NCBI GenBank assembly: GCA_050251035.1
Contig: JBFWNN010000022.1
Span: forward strand, 14,294-78,293
Length of the DNA: 64,000 nt
Direction: 5' to 3'
Source of the DNA: Taklimakanibacter sp050251035
GTDB lineage: Bacteria; Pseudomonadota; Alphaproteobacteria; Rhizobiales; Aestuariivirgaceae
In this document: piece by piece, positions 25,304 through 33,683 of the stretch
How the letters are laid out: the number at the start of each line of letters is the position of its first letter
How positions within the stretch are numbered: position 1 is the stretch's first letter
Notes under the pieces: model-generated
Seen by the model: the letters and a program-made list of their open reading frames with translations, nothing else
The model's database searches: none
Told to the model about the DNA's origin: nothing
Made by a program: the position numbers and the translations under genes

Positions 25304-27001
25304 TCATAGCCCCTCGTATCCGAAGAACTTCACCCAGTGATCGAGCTTGCGGGCATGCGGCTTGCGGAAGAGGAATTCATAGTTGCGCCAGGAGCTCTGG
25401 ACGCCGATCGAAACGCCCTTGCGGACCTTCTGATAGCTCGGCGTCTTGTTCCTGCGCTCATCCGCCCGCTGGGCGAACTGCAGGATGCTCGGATCCCATT
25501 CGGCCCCGACGAACTGCAATGTCCGGGTGACCTCCTGCTGCAGATTCTGGACCAGCCGGTCGTAGCGGACATAACACACGCGCTCGGACTCGAGGCTGTG
25601 GGTTTTGAACCACTGGCCCATGGCGAAATCATAGACACGACACGCGTCCTCCATCGTCGTGAAATTGTCCATAGCCATGTTCGGACGGAACGTCTGCCTG
25701 AAGCAGCTCAGCACGACGTCATAGGGATGGCGGAGCGAGAAGATGTACTTCTTGAGCGGGAACATCTTGTCGAGCAGCACGGCATCGGCTGAGATGATCG
25801 GAAGCTTGTCGATATGGATCGCGGCGGTGGCTTTCTTCTTCCAATGCTCGATCTCCGCGTAGTAGCGCTCGCGCGCCTTGATGCCTGCCGCATGGGGCAC
25901 GGGCCGGTCCTGGTCCAGAAACGGCTTCAATATCTGCTGCAGGCTTGCCCAGGCCGGAATTTCCTCGAACGTCTCGATGGCGGTATGACTGGCCAGAGCA
26001 TTCTCGAGCAGGGTGGTGCCAGACCTCGGAAAACCCAGCATGATGAAGTAGGTGTCATGTCCGTCGGGTGGAAGCTTGGACACCTCCAACGCCGCCTTTT
26101 TCTCGACCCTCTTGATATAGGCATCCTTGTCGAACGTGTCGGTCCGATACAGAATATTCAGTTTCTCGTAGAAGTGGTTGGCGTCTGCATATTTTCCGCT
26201 GCGATCCAGGAGCGCTGCTCGGATCTTGCAGACGTCGAGCTCGACGCCGCGCGGCATGCCCTTGGTATTCACCTTGCCGATGAGGGCCAGGCCTTCTTCC
26301 GGCGCCCCGCGTTCGCCGGCCAGCGCCGCCCTGTACATCAGGCTCACGGTCGGGAATATCTGCACGGTGTCCGCTATGTCGCAGAACTGCGCCACCAGAT
26401 CCAACTGATTGGCCTCGAGGATCGTGCGCGCGAGCCGAATGGCCCAGCGCGCGTCTTGCGGATTGATGAGGACCAGTTTCACGACGAGCGGCAGCGCGCT
26501 TCTCCAGCCGCCAGCGCTTTCGGCGGAGTCTATCGCCTGGAGCAGGTGCTCGAGGGCACCGGTGTTGAGAAACTTCTGCACTTCGATACGCGCGGTCGCG
26601 GCATGATCGAGGGCGAGCGACGCGCGCATGCCCTCCTGCGCCATGTTTCCCTGCTGCCGTTCGGGGACGTCGATTACCGCGCCGGCCAGGGCGTATTCGT
26701 GATTCTTCATGAAGAAGTCGAACGCCTTCAGGCGCACGGAGTGGTAGCCCGACAATTCCTCCAGCCGCGGCAGGATGCTCGGCGGCACATACCCCGAATC
26801 CGTCATGGCGCAGGCGGCGCCAACCGCCAGCACCTCGTCGGACTCGCGCAACAATACCGTGTAATATCCCCCGAAACCGGATTTCAGATGACCGAGCAGC
26901 GTCAGCTGGGAGAGTACCTGCGCGGGCGACTGCCGGTCGAGGGCCGCAGTTGCGGGAGCCGAATCGGCTTCCGGGGTGAATTCCGAAAGGTTGCGGACCA
27001 T
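25304..27001 (-). CDS. TPR-type sulfotransferase family protein
   Basis: About 565 residues from the ATG at 27001 (a TTG at 27016 is possible). The first 300 residues are helical, TPR-like. The C-terminal half is a PAPS-dependent sulfotransferase: 5'-phosphosulfate loop GFPRSGTTLLENAL near residue 323 and 3'-phosphate segment SLRHPYDVVLSCF near 430. It should transfer sulfate to a protein, glycan or small molecule. No PAPS-synthesis genes lie nearby. It leads the three-gene group with the two membrane-associated proteins. Confidence 0.9.
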   Translation of the reverse strand: MVRNLSEFTPEADSAPATAALDRQSPAQVLSQLTLLGHLKSGFGGYYTVLLRESDEVLAVGAACAMTDSGYVPPSILPRLEELSGYHSVRLKAFDFFMKNHEYALAGAVIDVPERQQGNMAQEGMRASLALDHAATARIEVQKFLNTGALEHLLQAIDSAESAGGWRSALPLVVKLVLINPQDARWAIRLARTILEANQLDLVAQFCDIADTVQIFPTVSLMYRAALAGERGAPEEGLALIGKVNTKGMPRGVELDVCKIRAALLDRSGKYADANHFYEKLNILYRTDTFDKDAYIKRVEKKAALEVSKLPPDGHDTYFIMLGFPRSGTTLLENALASHTAIETFEEIPAWASLQQILKPFLDQDRPVPHAAGIKARERYYAEIEHWKKKATAAIHIDKLPIISADAVLLDKMFPLKKYIFSLRHPYDVVLSCFRQTFRPNMAMDNFTTMEDACRVYDFAMGQWFKTHSLESERVCYVRYDRLVQNLQQEVTRTLQFVGAEWDPSILQFAQRADERRNKTPSYQKVRKGVSIGVQSSWRNYEFLFRKPHARKLDHWVKFFGYEGL

Positions 27002-27253
27002 GCTGCTGGCTTTCAAGAGCGAACCTGTCTTGCGACTTTAGAAACTGCGCGAGACCGTTTCAAGAAAAGGTTCAGGCGGTGGTGAGGCGAGTTGGGTCCG
27101 GCGTCCGGACACACCGACGTGTGATCGGCCCCTTCACCCGAGTCCGTTCACTGGCCGTGAAGGTCGCGGATCCCCTCTTCCCGCTTCATCTCGACGATCT
27201 ATCTGTCCGGTCGATCGACCGCGGCGTCCGCGTCACGATTGGCACGGGCCGCA

Positions 27254-27280
27254 CAAAAATGGGCCCTTTCGGGCCCATTT
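27254..27280 (-). terminator. rho-independent terminator of the outer-membrane protein gene
   Basis: AAATGGGCCC and GGGCCCATTT form a perfect ten-base stem around a four-base loop; read on the minus strand it ends in a short T run (TTTTTG). It lies 20 bases after the stop of the gene at 27301-28134. The rest of 27017-27253 holds no recognisable gene. Confidence 0.9.
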
Positions 27281-27300
27281 GCGACGCGATTGCGATAAAA

Positions 27301-28134
27301 CTAAAGGCCGAAGCGATAGGACAATACAGCTCTGATGCTGTGTATCGTAATGTCGCCTTCTTGGGAGACCTGGGCAAAGGTGTTAGTATTCACGTCCTCA
27401 AAGCTTGCGCTCCTCTCGACCTTGCCGTAGTCCGAGAAACGATATTCGCCCTTGAGCGAGATGCTCTCGGTCAGCAGCGCCTCGATGCCGCCACCGACGA
27501 AATAGCCGTCTTCCCACTTGCCGTCGGACGCGCTGAAGGAGAAGAAATTGTTGTTGTTGTCGAAGCCGGAGATGCTGCCCGACGACTTGACATTCGCCTG
27601 GGTATAGCCGCCCATGACATAGACCAGCGCATTGTCCATCGCCAGGAAACCAATGCGTCCGCCAACTCCCCAGCTGTCCCCGACTTTCCAGGACGTTTCG
27701 AACTGGCCATCGTCGTCGGCGAAGAAGGTGTTGCCGTTGAGGTTCTCTACTTCGATCGTCGCCGAGGACTCGTTGTCCACTTTCGTCTTGCCGAAGTCAT
27801 AATTGGCAAGCACGCCGACGACAACGCTGCTGCCGAGTTGATAGTCGAAACCGGCTTCCACCGTCCCGAAAAAGCCGGCCTTGCCCAGATCGGAGAAATG
27901 GTCGCCATCGATCTCCAAGAAATTGTTCGCATTGGCGAGGTCATTGCTGTTGATGTCTCCGATGGCTTCCTCATCGACGAACAGGAAATTGCCGCCGCCG
28001 CCCACGCCGATATGGAACGCCGTCCAGTCGACCACTTCAGGCGCTGGCGCCTCGAAGTCAGCGGCAACCGCTGGCGCTGCCACAAAAACCGCCGCCAAAG
28101 CAGCCAACGCCACCGATGTATTGAGCTTCTTCAT
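27301..28134 (-). CDS. outer membrane beta-barrel protein (Omp25/RopB-like porin family)
   Basis: A 277-residue outer-membrane protein with a signal peptide (KKLNTSVALAALAAVFVAAP, cleavage near AVAADF). The mature part alternates amphipathic strands rich in Gly, Asn and aromatic residues, and ends with the typical C-terminal strand AVLSYRFGL with the final hydrophobic residue. This matches the eight-stranded Omp25/Omp31 family of Hyphomicrobiales. A strong GGAGGG ribosome site precedes the ATG, and a clean terminator follows. Single-gene transcription unit, likely well expressed. Confidence 0.92.
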   Translation of the reverse strand: MKKLNTSVALAALAAVFVAAPAVAADFEAPAPEVVDWTAFHIGVGGGGNFLFVDEEAIGDINSNDLANANNFLEIDGDHFSDLGKAGFFGTVEAGFDYQLGSSVVVGVLANYDFGKTKVDNESSATIEVENLNGNTFFADDDGQFETSWKVGDSWGVGGRIGFLAMDNALVYVMGGYTQANVKSSGSISGFDNNNNFFSFSASDGKWEDGYFVGGGIEALLTESISLKGEYRFSDYGKVERSASFEDVNTNTFAQVSQEGDITIHSIRAVLSYRFGL

Positions 28135-28492
28135 TGATACCCCTCCGAACGAGTTGCAGGCCCCGAGTCACGTAACTCCCGGTCATTTGTGTCATAAGTC
28201 CCGCGCCATGTCGAATGCAGTTACGGTGAGTAATCAACTTTCTGTGTTACTGTGGTATTTTTGCCATAATGACCGAGCGACATAGCCTCGTTTACAGAAC
28301 AATAGTCTTGTCCGAAGCTCGAATGGACCTGTTTTCTTACCTAGGGAAATTATCTATTGTTTTAGGATTCTTAGGAAGAGACTCGGCATTTCTTACCTAA
28401 AGATACATGAATTATCCTAACGTTCTTTGAGGAAGGCGGGCCATGATCGGCGACCCCCGATGGCCGCCACTGTATCGGCCAGACCCTTGGGC
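28135..28492. promoter_or_regulatory. AT-rich region upstream of the outer-membrane protein gene
   Basis: This 358-base gap is clearly more AT-rich than its surroundings, especially 28240-28430. It contains two copies of TTTCTTACCTA (about 28333-28343 and 28389-28399), TTAGGATTCTTAGGA and a CCTAGG palindrome. It serves as the upstream region of the outer-membrane gene (reading left) and lies beyond the 3' end of the amidohydrolase gene. No protein-like reading frame was seen. Regulatory sites for the porin are likely but unassigned. Confidence 0.55.
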
Positions 28493-30157
28493 TCACGCTT
28501 CGTAAGTGATCCGCCCGTCGCAGATCGTCACGACCGGATGGAGCGTGTCGATCGCTTGGCGGTCGACCGCCTCGATGTCGTCCGAGAGGACGACGATATC
28601 GGCCAGGAATCCCGGCGCGATGCGGCCCTTGCGGTGGTCCATGAACTCCGTCCAGGCGCCGTCCGCCGTATAGCCCATGAGCGTATCGCCGAGCGACTGG
28701 CGCTGCTCCGGCAGGCCCGTCTTCCAGGCCTGGCGCGTCACCGCCGCATGGATGCCGCGCAAGGGGTTGATGTCGGAGACCGGCCAGTCGCTGCCGAAGG
28801 CGAGGCGCACGCCCGCGTCCCGCAGGGTCTGCCAGGCATAGGCATGGGCCCAGCGCTGTTCGCCGATAAGGCTGAGCGTCGGCTCGAGCGGCAGTCCCAT
28901 CGTCCCCGGCGGATGCGGCGGCTGCATGGAGGCGACGACGCCGAGGCTGGCGAAGCGCGCGATATCCTGCGGCCGGACCACTTCTATATGTTCGACCCGG
29001 TGCCGGCTGTCGCGCCGTCCATTGGCCTTCGCCGCCGCCTCATAGCCGTCGAGGACCCGCGCGACGGCGCCGTCGCCGATCGCATGCACGGCGATCTGCA
29101 GGCCGCGCCGGTCCGCCTCGATGGCGATGGCGTTGAACTGCTCGGCCGGGAACAGGGGATCGCCGTTCTTCACCTGGGGATCGGCATAGCCCGCCGCCAT
29201 GACGGCGGTGCCTGAATCGATGACGCCGTCCATGAACATCTTGACGAAGCCGGAGCGAAGGCGTTCGGAACGGTAACGCCGGTGCATCTCGCTCGCCTTC
29301 TCCAGCGCCGCAAGCTCCATGAAGTTCTTCATATGGAAGGGCACGCGCGCCCGGACCGGCAGCCCGCTCTCCTCATCGATCTCGGCCAACAGCTCGAGCT
29401 GGTAGAAATTGCCGTCCATGTTGTGGAAGCTGGTGATGCCGTGCCGCGCGCAATGGGCGAGACCGCGCCTGATGGTCTCGCGGTCCGTCCTGCGCTCCGC
29501 CGGTGTCGGCGGAACCTCGGGCTCGCCGCCCGTCTCGAGGCCGAGCCGCTCCCGCACCGGACCTCCCAGGAGCCTGACCGGGTCTATGGCGCCACCCTCA
29601 CGCAGCTCGCCCGAGGCCAGCCCGTCGGCGCCCATCACGATCTCGGCGCCAACCCCGACGTCGCGGCCTTGGAGAATCCGGGCCTGCTCGAGTGCTGCGG
29701 TATTGGCCCAGGCGGTGTGATGGTCGGGCGAGAACATCATGAACGGCCGGTCGGCGACGATGCGGTCGAGATGGTGACGCGTGACGCGCTCCTGCTTCGA
29801 CAGGATGGTGTAGTCGGCGCCTTGCGCGATCAGGAGCTTCAGCTCCGGCCGCGCCTTCGCATAGGCGCGTGTCTTCTCGGCGAGCTGGTCGAAGCCCTTG
29901 ACGCCGGTGAGATGCAATTGGCTTAGCTCGGCTGCGCCCGAGAAGATATGCATGTGCGATTCGATGAAGCCCGGCAGCACCGAGGCGCCTTGCGCGTCGA
30001 TCACGCGCGTGCCCGTGTGGCGCAGGGCCTTGGCGCTCGCGGCGTCGCCGACGAAGATGACCTCGTTGCCGGCGATTGCCACGGCATCGCAGCGCATGCC
30101 CTCGCGATCGAAGGTCTGCACGCGCGCATTGACGATCAGGATGTCGGCCTGCTTCAC
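28493..30157 (-). CDS. amidohydrolase, YtcJ-like
   Basis: Metal-dependent amidohydrolase of 554 residues starting with GTG at 30157, preceded by GGGGGCGGG; longer readings would run through a palindromic repeat. It begins KQADILIVNARVQTFD and has the metal-site motif GFIESHMHIF, the conserved FSPDHHTAWANT segment, AIGDGAVARVLDGYE and SDWPVSDINP. YtcJ-type enzymes hydrolyse varied amides or carbamates; the natural substrate is unknown. Cytoplasmic. Confidence 0.9.
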   Translation of the reverse strand: MKQADILIVNARVQTFDREGMRCDAVAIAGNEVIFVGDAASAKALRHTGTRVIDAQGASVLPGFIESHMHIFSGAAELSQLHLTGVKGFDQLAEKTRAYAKARPELKLLIAQGADYTILSKQERVTRHHLDRIVADRPFMMFSPDHHTAWANTAALEQARILQGRDVGVGAEIVMGADGLASGELREGGAIDPVRLLGGPVRERLGLETGGEPEVPPTPAERRTDRETIRRGLAHCARHGITSFHNMDGNFYQLELLAEIDEESGLPVRARVPFHMKNFMELAALEKASEMHRRYRSERLRSGFVKMFMDGVIDSGTAVMAAGYADPQVKNGDPLFPAEQFNAIAIEADRRGLQIAVHAIGDGAVARVLDGYEAAAKANGRRDSRHRVEHIEVVRPQDIARFASLGVVASMQPPHPPGTMGLPLEPTLSLIGEQRWAHAYAWQTLRDAGVRLAFGSDWPVSDINPLRGIHAAVTRQAWKTGLPEQRQSLGDTLMGYTADGAWTEFMDHRKGRIAPGFLADIVVLSDDIEAVDRQAIDTLHPVVTICDGRITYEA

Positions 30158-30170
30158 ACCCGCCCCCTTA

Positions 30171-30268
30171 GAGCAAATCCCGCCAAAGTTGCAGACTTTG
30201 GCGACAAGGATTTGCTCAAACATATTGATCTGGCGCGTATCCTTTCGGCGAAGTGAGTCCACTTCGCC
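30171..30268. repeat. paired palindromes between amidohydrolase and multicopper oxidase genes
   Basis: The first inverted repeat (30171-30217) has outer arms GAGCAAATCC/GGATTTGCTC and inner arms CCAAAGT/ACTTTGG. The second (30247-30268) is GGCGAAGTG-agtc-CACTTCGCC, a perfect nine-base stem. The sequence differs from the CCGGAAAA family elsewhere in the window. It could end or process the message between the oxidase and the amidohydrolase. Confidence 0.8.
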
Positions 30269-30290
30269 GGGATGCACGCTAGTGTAGCTA

Positions 30291-31715
30291 TCAGGCGGCG
30301 TTCACATAGGCGACCGCGCCCATCATGCCGGCATTCATATGATAGAGATGGTGGCAGTGGAAGGCCCAATTGCCGGGATTGTCGGCGTCGAAGGCGATGG
30401 TCACCGCCGCTTTCGGCGGCACCAGCACGGTGTCGCGCAGCGCCCCCGCGATCCGCTGCCCGTCGATGTCGACGACCTGGAAATGATGGCCGTGCAGATG
30501 CATCGGATGCGACATCTGGGTCATGTTGTGCATCATGACGGCGATGCGCTCGCCCAGCCGCACCGCGAACAGCGTCTCGTGCACGAGCGACGGCTTGCCG
30601 TTCAGGCCCCAGACATAGTCGGCGCCGCCACCGGTCAGCATCAGCATCTCGGTGCGGGTGACGGGCTCGGGCCTGAGGCTCTTGCTCGCGCGGAGCTTGA
30701 GCTCGAGCGCGAGGTCGAGCGCCGGCGCCGGCTCGCCCTCGGCAGCGACCTTGGCGATCTGGCCGTCGCCCGTTGCGATGACAAGCCCGGTGCGCTCGGC
30801 CGTGCCCTCCGGCCGGAAGAGCACGGGCCAGGCGCCGTTCTCGCGCGGCAGCTGGATGACGAGATCGATGCGCTGCGCCACGGCGAGCGGGAACAGCCGG
30901 TCGCGGACCGGCATGACGGCGTTGCCGTCGACCGCGATCAGCTCGGCATCGAGGCTTCCGAGGTCGACCCACATGTTCGATGCCGCCGCCCCGTTGATGA
31001 TCCTGAGCCGCACCCGGCCGCCCGTCTCGGCGCGCAGGATTTCGGGGTCGTCGAGCGTGCGGTCATTGGCGAGGAACGCATCGAAGCGCACGTCGTTGAG
31101 CATCGCCGCGGGCTCAGGCATGGCCATCTTGCCGTGGTCCATGCCGCTCATGTCGCCGGCCGTGCCGCCCGCGTGCGCGGCATGATCGCCGCCGCCGCGC
31201 TTGAGCTCGGCCAGGATCTCTTGCGGGTCGCGGAAGGTGAAATCATGCAGCAGCACCACATGCTCCTGGATGTCGGCGGCGAGTTCGTCCTTGTCGCGCA
31301 GGATCATCGGAGCGGCGAGCAGCTTCTGCTCCTGCAGCCCGACATGCGAATGCATCCAATGCGTGCCGGGCCGCGGCCTGAAGTCGTAAGCGTAGCGCCC
31401 GCCGGGCTCGAGCGCGGGTTGCGAGAGCATCGGCACGCCGTCCTGGTCGCTGGGCGGCGTCTGGCCATGCCAGTGGATGAGGGTCGGCTCGTTCAGGCGG
31501 TTGGTGAGGGCGAGGCGAAGATCCTGCGCGGCATCGAACACGAAGCCTTGCCGGCTTTCGAGACCGAACACGGTCGCGGCCTTGCCCTTCACCTCGATGA
31601 CCCGCGTCGTCGCCGCGATCTCGCTCGCGTCTTGCGCGCGCGCCGCGCGGGCGAAAGGTGCTGCGGCCGTGGCGGCGAGACCCGCGATGATATGGCGGCG
31701 CGTAAGATAGGTCAT
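30291..31715 (-). CDS. multicopper oxidase, Tat-exported
   Basis: A 474-residue laccase-like oxidase. The N-terminus has a twin-arginine signal (LTRRHIIAGLAATAAAP). All four copper-binding segments are present: HWHG, HSH in THWMHSHVG, HPMHLHGH and HCHHLYHMNAGM, the last with the T1 copper Cys and axial Met. A His/Met-rich insert (HAAHAGGTAGDMSGMDHGKM) near residue 185 suggests Cu(I) oxidation or copper tolerance, as in CopA/CueO. It should act in the periplasm. It is 42 bases downstream of the L,D-transpeptidase-like gene. Confidence 0.93.
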   Translation of the reverse strand: MTYLTRRHIIAGLAATAAAPFARAARAQDASEIAATTRVIEVKGKAATVFGLESRQGFVFDAAQDLRLALTNRLNEPTLIHWHGQTPPSDQDGVPMLSQPALEPGGRYAYDFRPRPGTHWMHSHVGLQEQKLLAAPMILRDKDELAADIQEHVVLLHDFTFRDPQEILAELKRGGGDHAAHAGGTAGDMSGMDHGKMAMPEPAAMLNDVRFDAFLANDRTLDDPEILRAETGGRVRLRIINGAAASNMWVDLGSLDAELIAVDGNAVMPVRDRLFPLAVAQRIDLVIQLPRENGAWPVLFRPEGTAERTGLVIATGDGQIAKVAAEGEPAPALDLALELKLRASKSLRPEPVTRTEMLMLTGGGADYVWGLNGKPSLVHETLFAVRLGERIAVMMHNMTQMSHPMHLHGHHFQVVDIDGQRIAGALRDTVLVPPKAAVTIAFDADNPGNWAFHCHHLYHMNAGMMGAVAYVNAA

Positions 31716-31757
31716 TCGGTCGGGTCCTGTGCGTGTTGGTGTGCGGCGGCGCCGAGG

Positions 31758-32459
31758 TCAGCCTTCGACGACATAGCGCTTGTCGGCGATTTTCACTGCC
31801 GGAACGCGCCTGCCTTTCTGGAACTGGTCATATCCGGCCTTGAGGTCGCGCCAGAAATCAATCCAGCGTGATTGCGCGTTCCGCGCCATGTTGAGGTCGG
31901 TCATGCGGAAGGGAAAGGCATGGACGTCGACAGTGTGCTGACCGTTGCGCAGTGCCGCGGAAACCAGCCCGTAGATGTCGTCGACCGCGGGATCGGTCAT
32001 CGCATAGCAGCCGGATGAGCTGCAGCCGCCATGCACCATGAGGAAGGAGCCGGTGCGTCCATGCGCGCGGTCATATTCATTGGGAAAGCCGAGATTGAAC
32101 GACAGATGATGCCGGCTGTTGGGATTGAGCTGTCCGCTCGCCACTTGATAGAAGCCTTCCGGCGCCTGGCGGTCGCCCTGCTTGAGCTTGGGCCCGAGTT
32201 GCCCTGAGAAGCGGCAGATCGGATAGGACTGGAACAGCCGCCAGCCCTCGTCGCCCCGCATCCACAGCTCGAGGACGGCTTCCTGCTTGAAGATGCGCAG
32301 GAAGACCGGCTGCCCCTGGCTGAGGCCCCTGGCCTGAAGCCGCGTCGGCAAGGTCCGGCGCGCCTCGGCGATGCTGCGATCGGTGAATGTCTCGTAGGCG
32401 ACGTAGCCCGCCGCCGCCGCGACGGCAACCAGGATCAGGAGCAGCGTCAGGATCCGCAT
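31758..32459 (-). CDS. murein L,D-transpeptidase family protein (YafK-like)
   Basis: A 233-residue protein from the ATG at 32459, with one N-terminal membrane/signal segment (RILTLLLILVAVAAAAGYVA). The YkuD catalytic motif is MVHGGCSSSGCYAM, with His and the nucleophilic Cys. Relatives cut or form links between peptidoglycan and lipoprotein or between stem peptides. It acts in the periplasm. Same strand as accA upstream (69-base gap) and the multicopper oxidase downstream. Confidence 0.9.
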   Translation of the reverse strand: MRILTLLLILVAVAAAAGYVAYETFTDRSIAEARRTLPTRLQARGLSQGQPVFLRIFKQEAVLELWMRGDEGWRLFQSYPICRFSGQLGPKLKQGDRQAPEGFYQVASGQLNPNSRHHLSFNLGFPNEYDRAHGRTGSFLMVHGGCSSSGCYAMTDPAVDDIYGLVSAALRNGQHTVDVHAFPFRMTDLNMARNAQSRWIDFWRDLKAGYDQFQKGRRVPAVKIADKRYVVEG

Positions 32460-32528
32460 GGGCCGAGAGACTGGCCGGGAATGAGGGCAGCTTTGCGGCG
32501 AATGCGCGGAGTTCCCACGCGCCACGCG

Positions 32529-33482
32529 TCACAGATCGCGGCCGATCGCCAGGAACTTGTCGCGGCGCTGCTGCTTGAGCGCGTCGGGCGGCATCACGCC
32601 GAAGGCCCTGAGCGAGCGCGATATCGCCTCGTCGGCGCTGGCCAGCACTTGCTCGGGCCCGCGATGGGCGCCGCCCATGGGCTCGGCGATGATGTCGTCG
32701 ATGATGCCGAGCTTCTTCAGGTCCTGCGCGGTGATGCGCATCGAGCTCGCGGCATCCTTGGCGCGCGTCGAATCGCGCCACAGGATGGTGGCGGCACCTT
32801 CCGGCGAGATGACGCTGTAGATCGAATGCTCCAGCATCAGCACGGCATTCGCGGTGGCGATGGCGATCGCGCCGCCCGATCCGCCCTCGCCGATGATCAC
32901 CGAGATGAGCGGCACGCCGAGCCCCAGGCAGCAATCGGTCGAGCGTGCGATGGCTTCCGCCTGGCCGCGCTCCTCGGCGTCGATGCCGGGATAGGCGCCG
33001 GCCGTGTCGATGAAGGTCAGGACCGGCATGCCGAACCGGTCGGCCGTCTCCATGAGGCGCACCGCCTTGCGGTAGCCCTCGGGCCGCGCCATACCGAAAT
33101 TGTGCTTGAGGCGGGTCTGGGTATCGTGCCCTTTTTCCTGGCCGATGACCACCACCGCCTCGCCCCGGAAGCGGCCGAGGCCGCCGATGATGGCATTGTC
33201 CTCGGCGAATTTGCGGTCGCCGGCCATGGGCGTGTAGTCGGTGATCAGCCCCTTGATGTAATCGGCGCTGTGCGGGCGGTCGGGATGGCGCGCGACTTGC
33301 GCCTTCTGCCACGGGTTGAGGCTCTGATAGAGTTCGGCCAGGATTTTCGCCGCCTTCTTTTCCAGTGCCTTCACCTCTTCGCCGATCGAGACGGCGGACT
33401 CGGGGCCGGCAATCGCCTTGAGCTCCGCGATCTTTCCTTCCAGCTCGGCAAGGGGGGCTTCGAAATCGAGATAGGCGTGCAT
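32529..33482 (-). CDS. accA: acetyl-CoA carboxylase carboxyltransferase subunit alpha
   Basis: AccA of 317 residues, the usual length. It begins MHAYLDFEAPLAELEGKI and contains GRFRGEAVVVIGQEKG, FIDTAGAYPGIDAEERGQ and GEGGSGGAIAIATAN, which form the carboxyltransferase active-site region with AccD. It makes malonyl-CoA for fatty acid synthesis. accD is not in the window. It follows the xer gene on the same strand, the order accA-xer-aroK being widespread in Hyphomicrobiales. Confidence 0.97.
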   Translation of the reverse strand: MHAYLDFEAPLAELEGKIAELKAIAGPESAVSIGEEVKALEKKAAKILAELYQSLNPWQKAQVARHPDRPHSADYIKGLITDYTPMAGDRKFAEDNAIIGGLGRFRGEAVVVIGQEKGHDTQTRLKHNFGMARPEGYRKAVRLMETADRFGMPVLTFIDTAGAYPGIDAEERGQAEAIARSTDCCLGLGVPLISVIIGEGGSGGAIAIATANAVLMLEHSIYSVISPEGAATILWRDSTRAKDAASSMRITAQDLKKLGIIDDIIAEPMGGAHRGPEQVLASADEAISRSLRAFGVMPPDALKQQRRDKFLAIGRDL

Positions 33483-33635
33483 TGAACCTCGGGATGGGAA
33501 GCGCTCTATATAAGACGAGGAGCCCTTTTATCCCATATCGGTTGATCCAACCTGAACGGGGAACCAGCTCCTACCAATCGCGGCGCAAACTGGCTATCCA
33601 CGCAGCGGATGTCAACGGGGCTTCGCCAGATCACG

Positions 33636-33667
33636 ATCCCTTCGGGTCGATTTCGACCTGAAGGGAT
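33636..33667. terminator. hairpin downstream of the xer gene
   Basis: ATCCCTTCGGGTCG and CGACCTGAAGGGAT form a 14-base stem with one mismatch around a four-base loop. It lies between the xer stop (33684) and the accA start (33482). Neither strand has a strong T run, so it may be a repeat relic or a weak terminator. The 200 bases 33483-33683 hold no gene. Confidence 0.55.
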
Positions 33668-33683
33668 AAACGTGTTCGGAATC

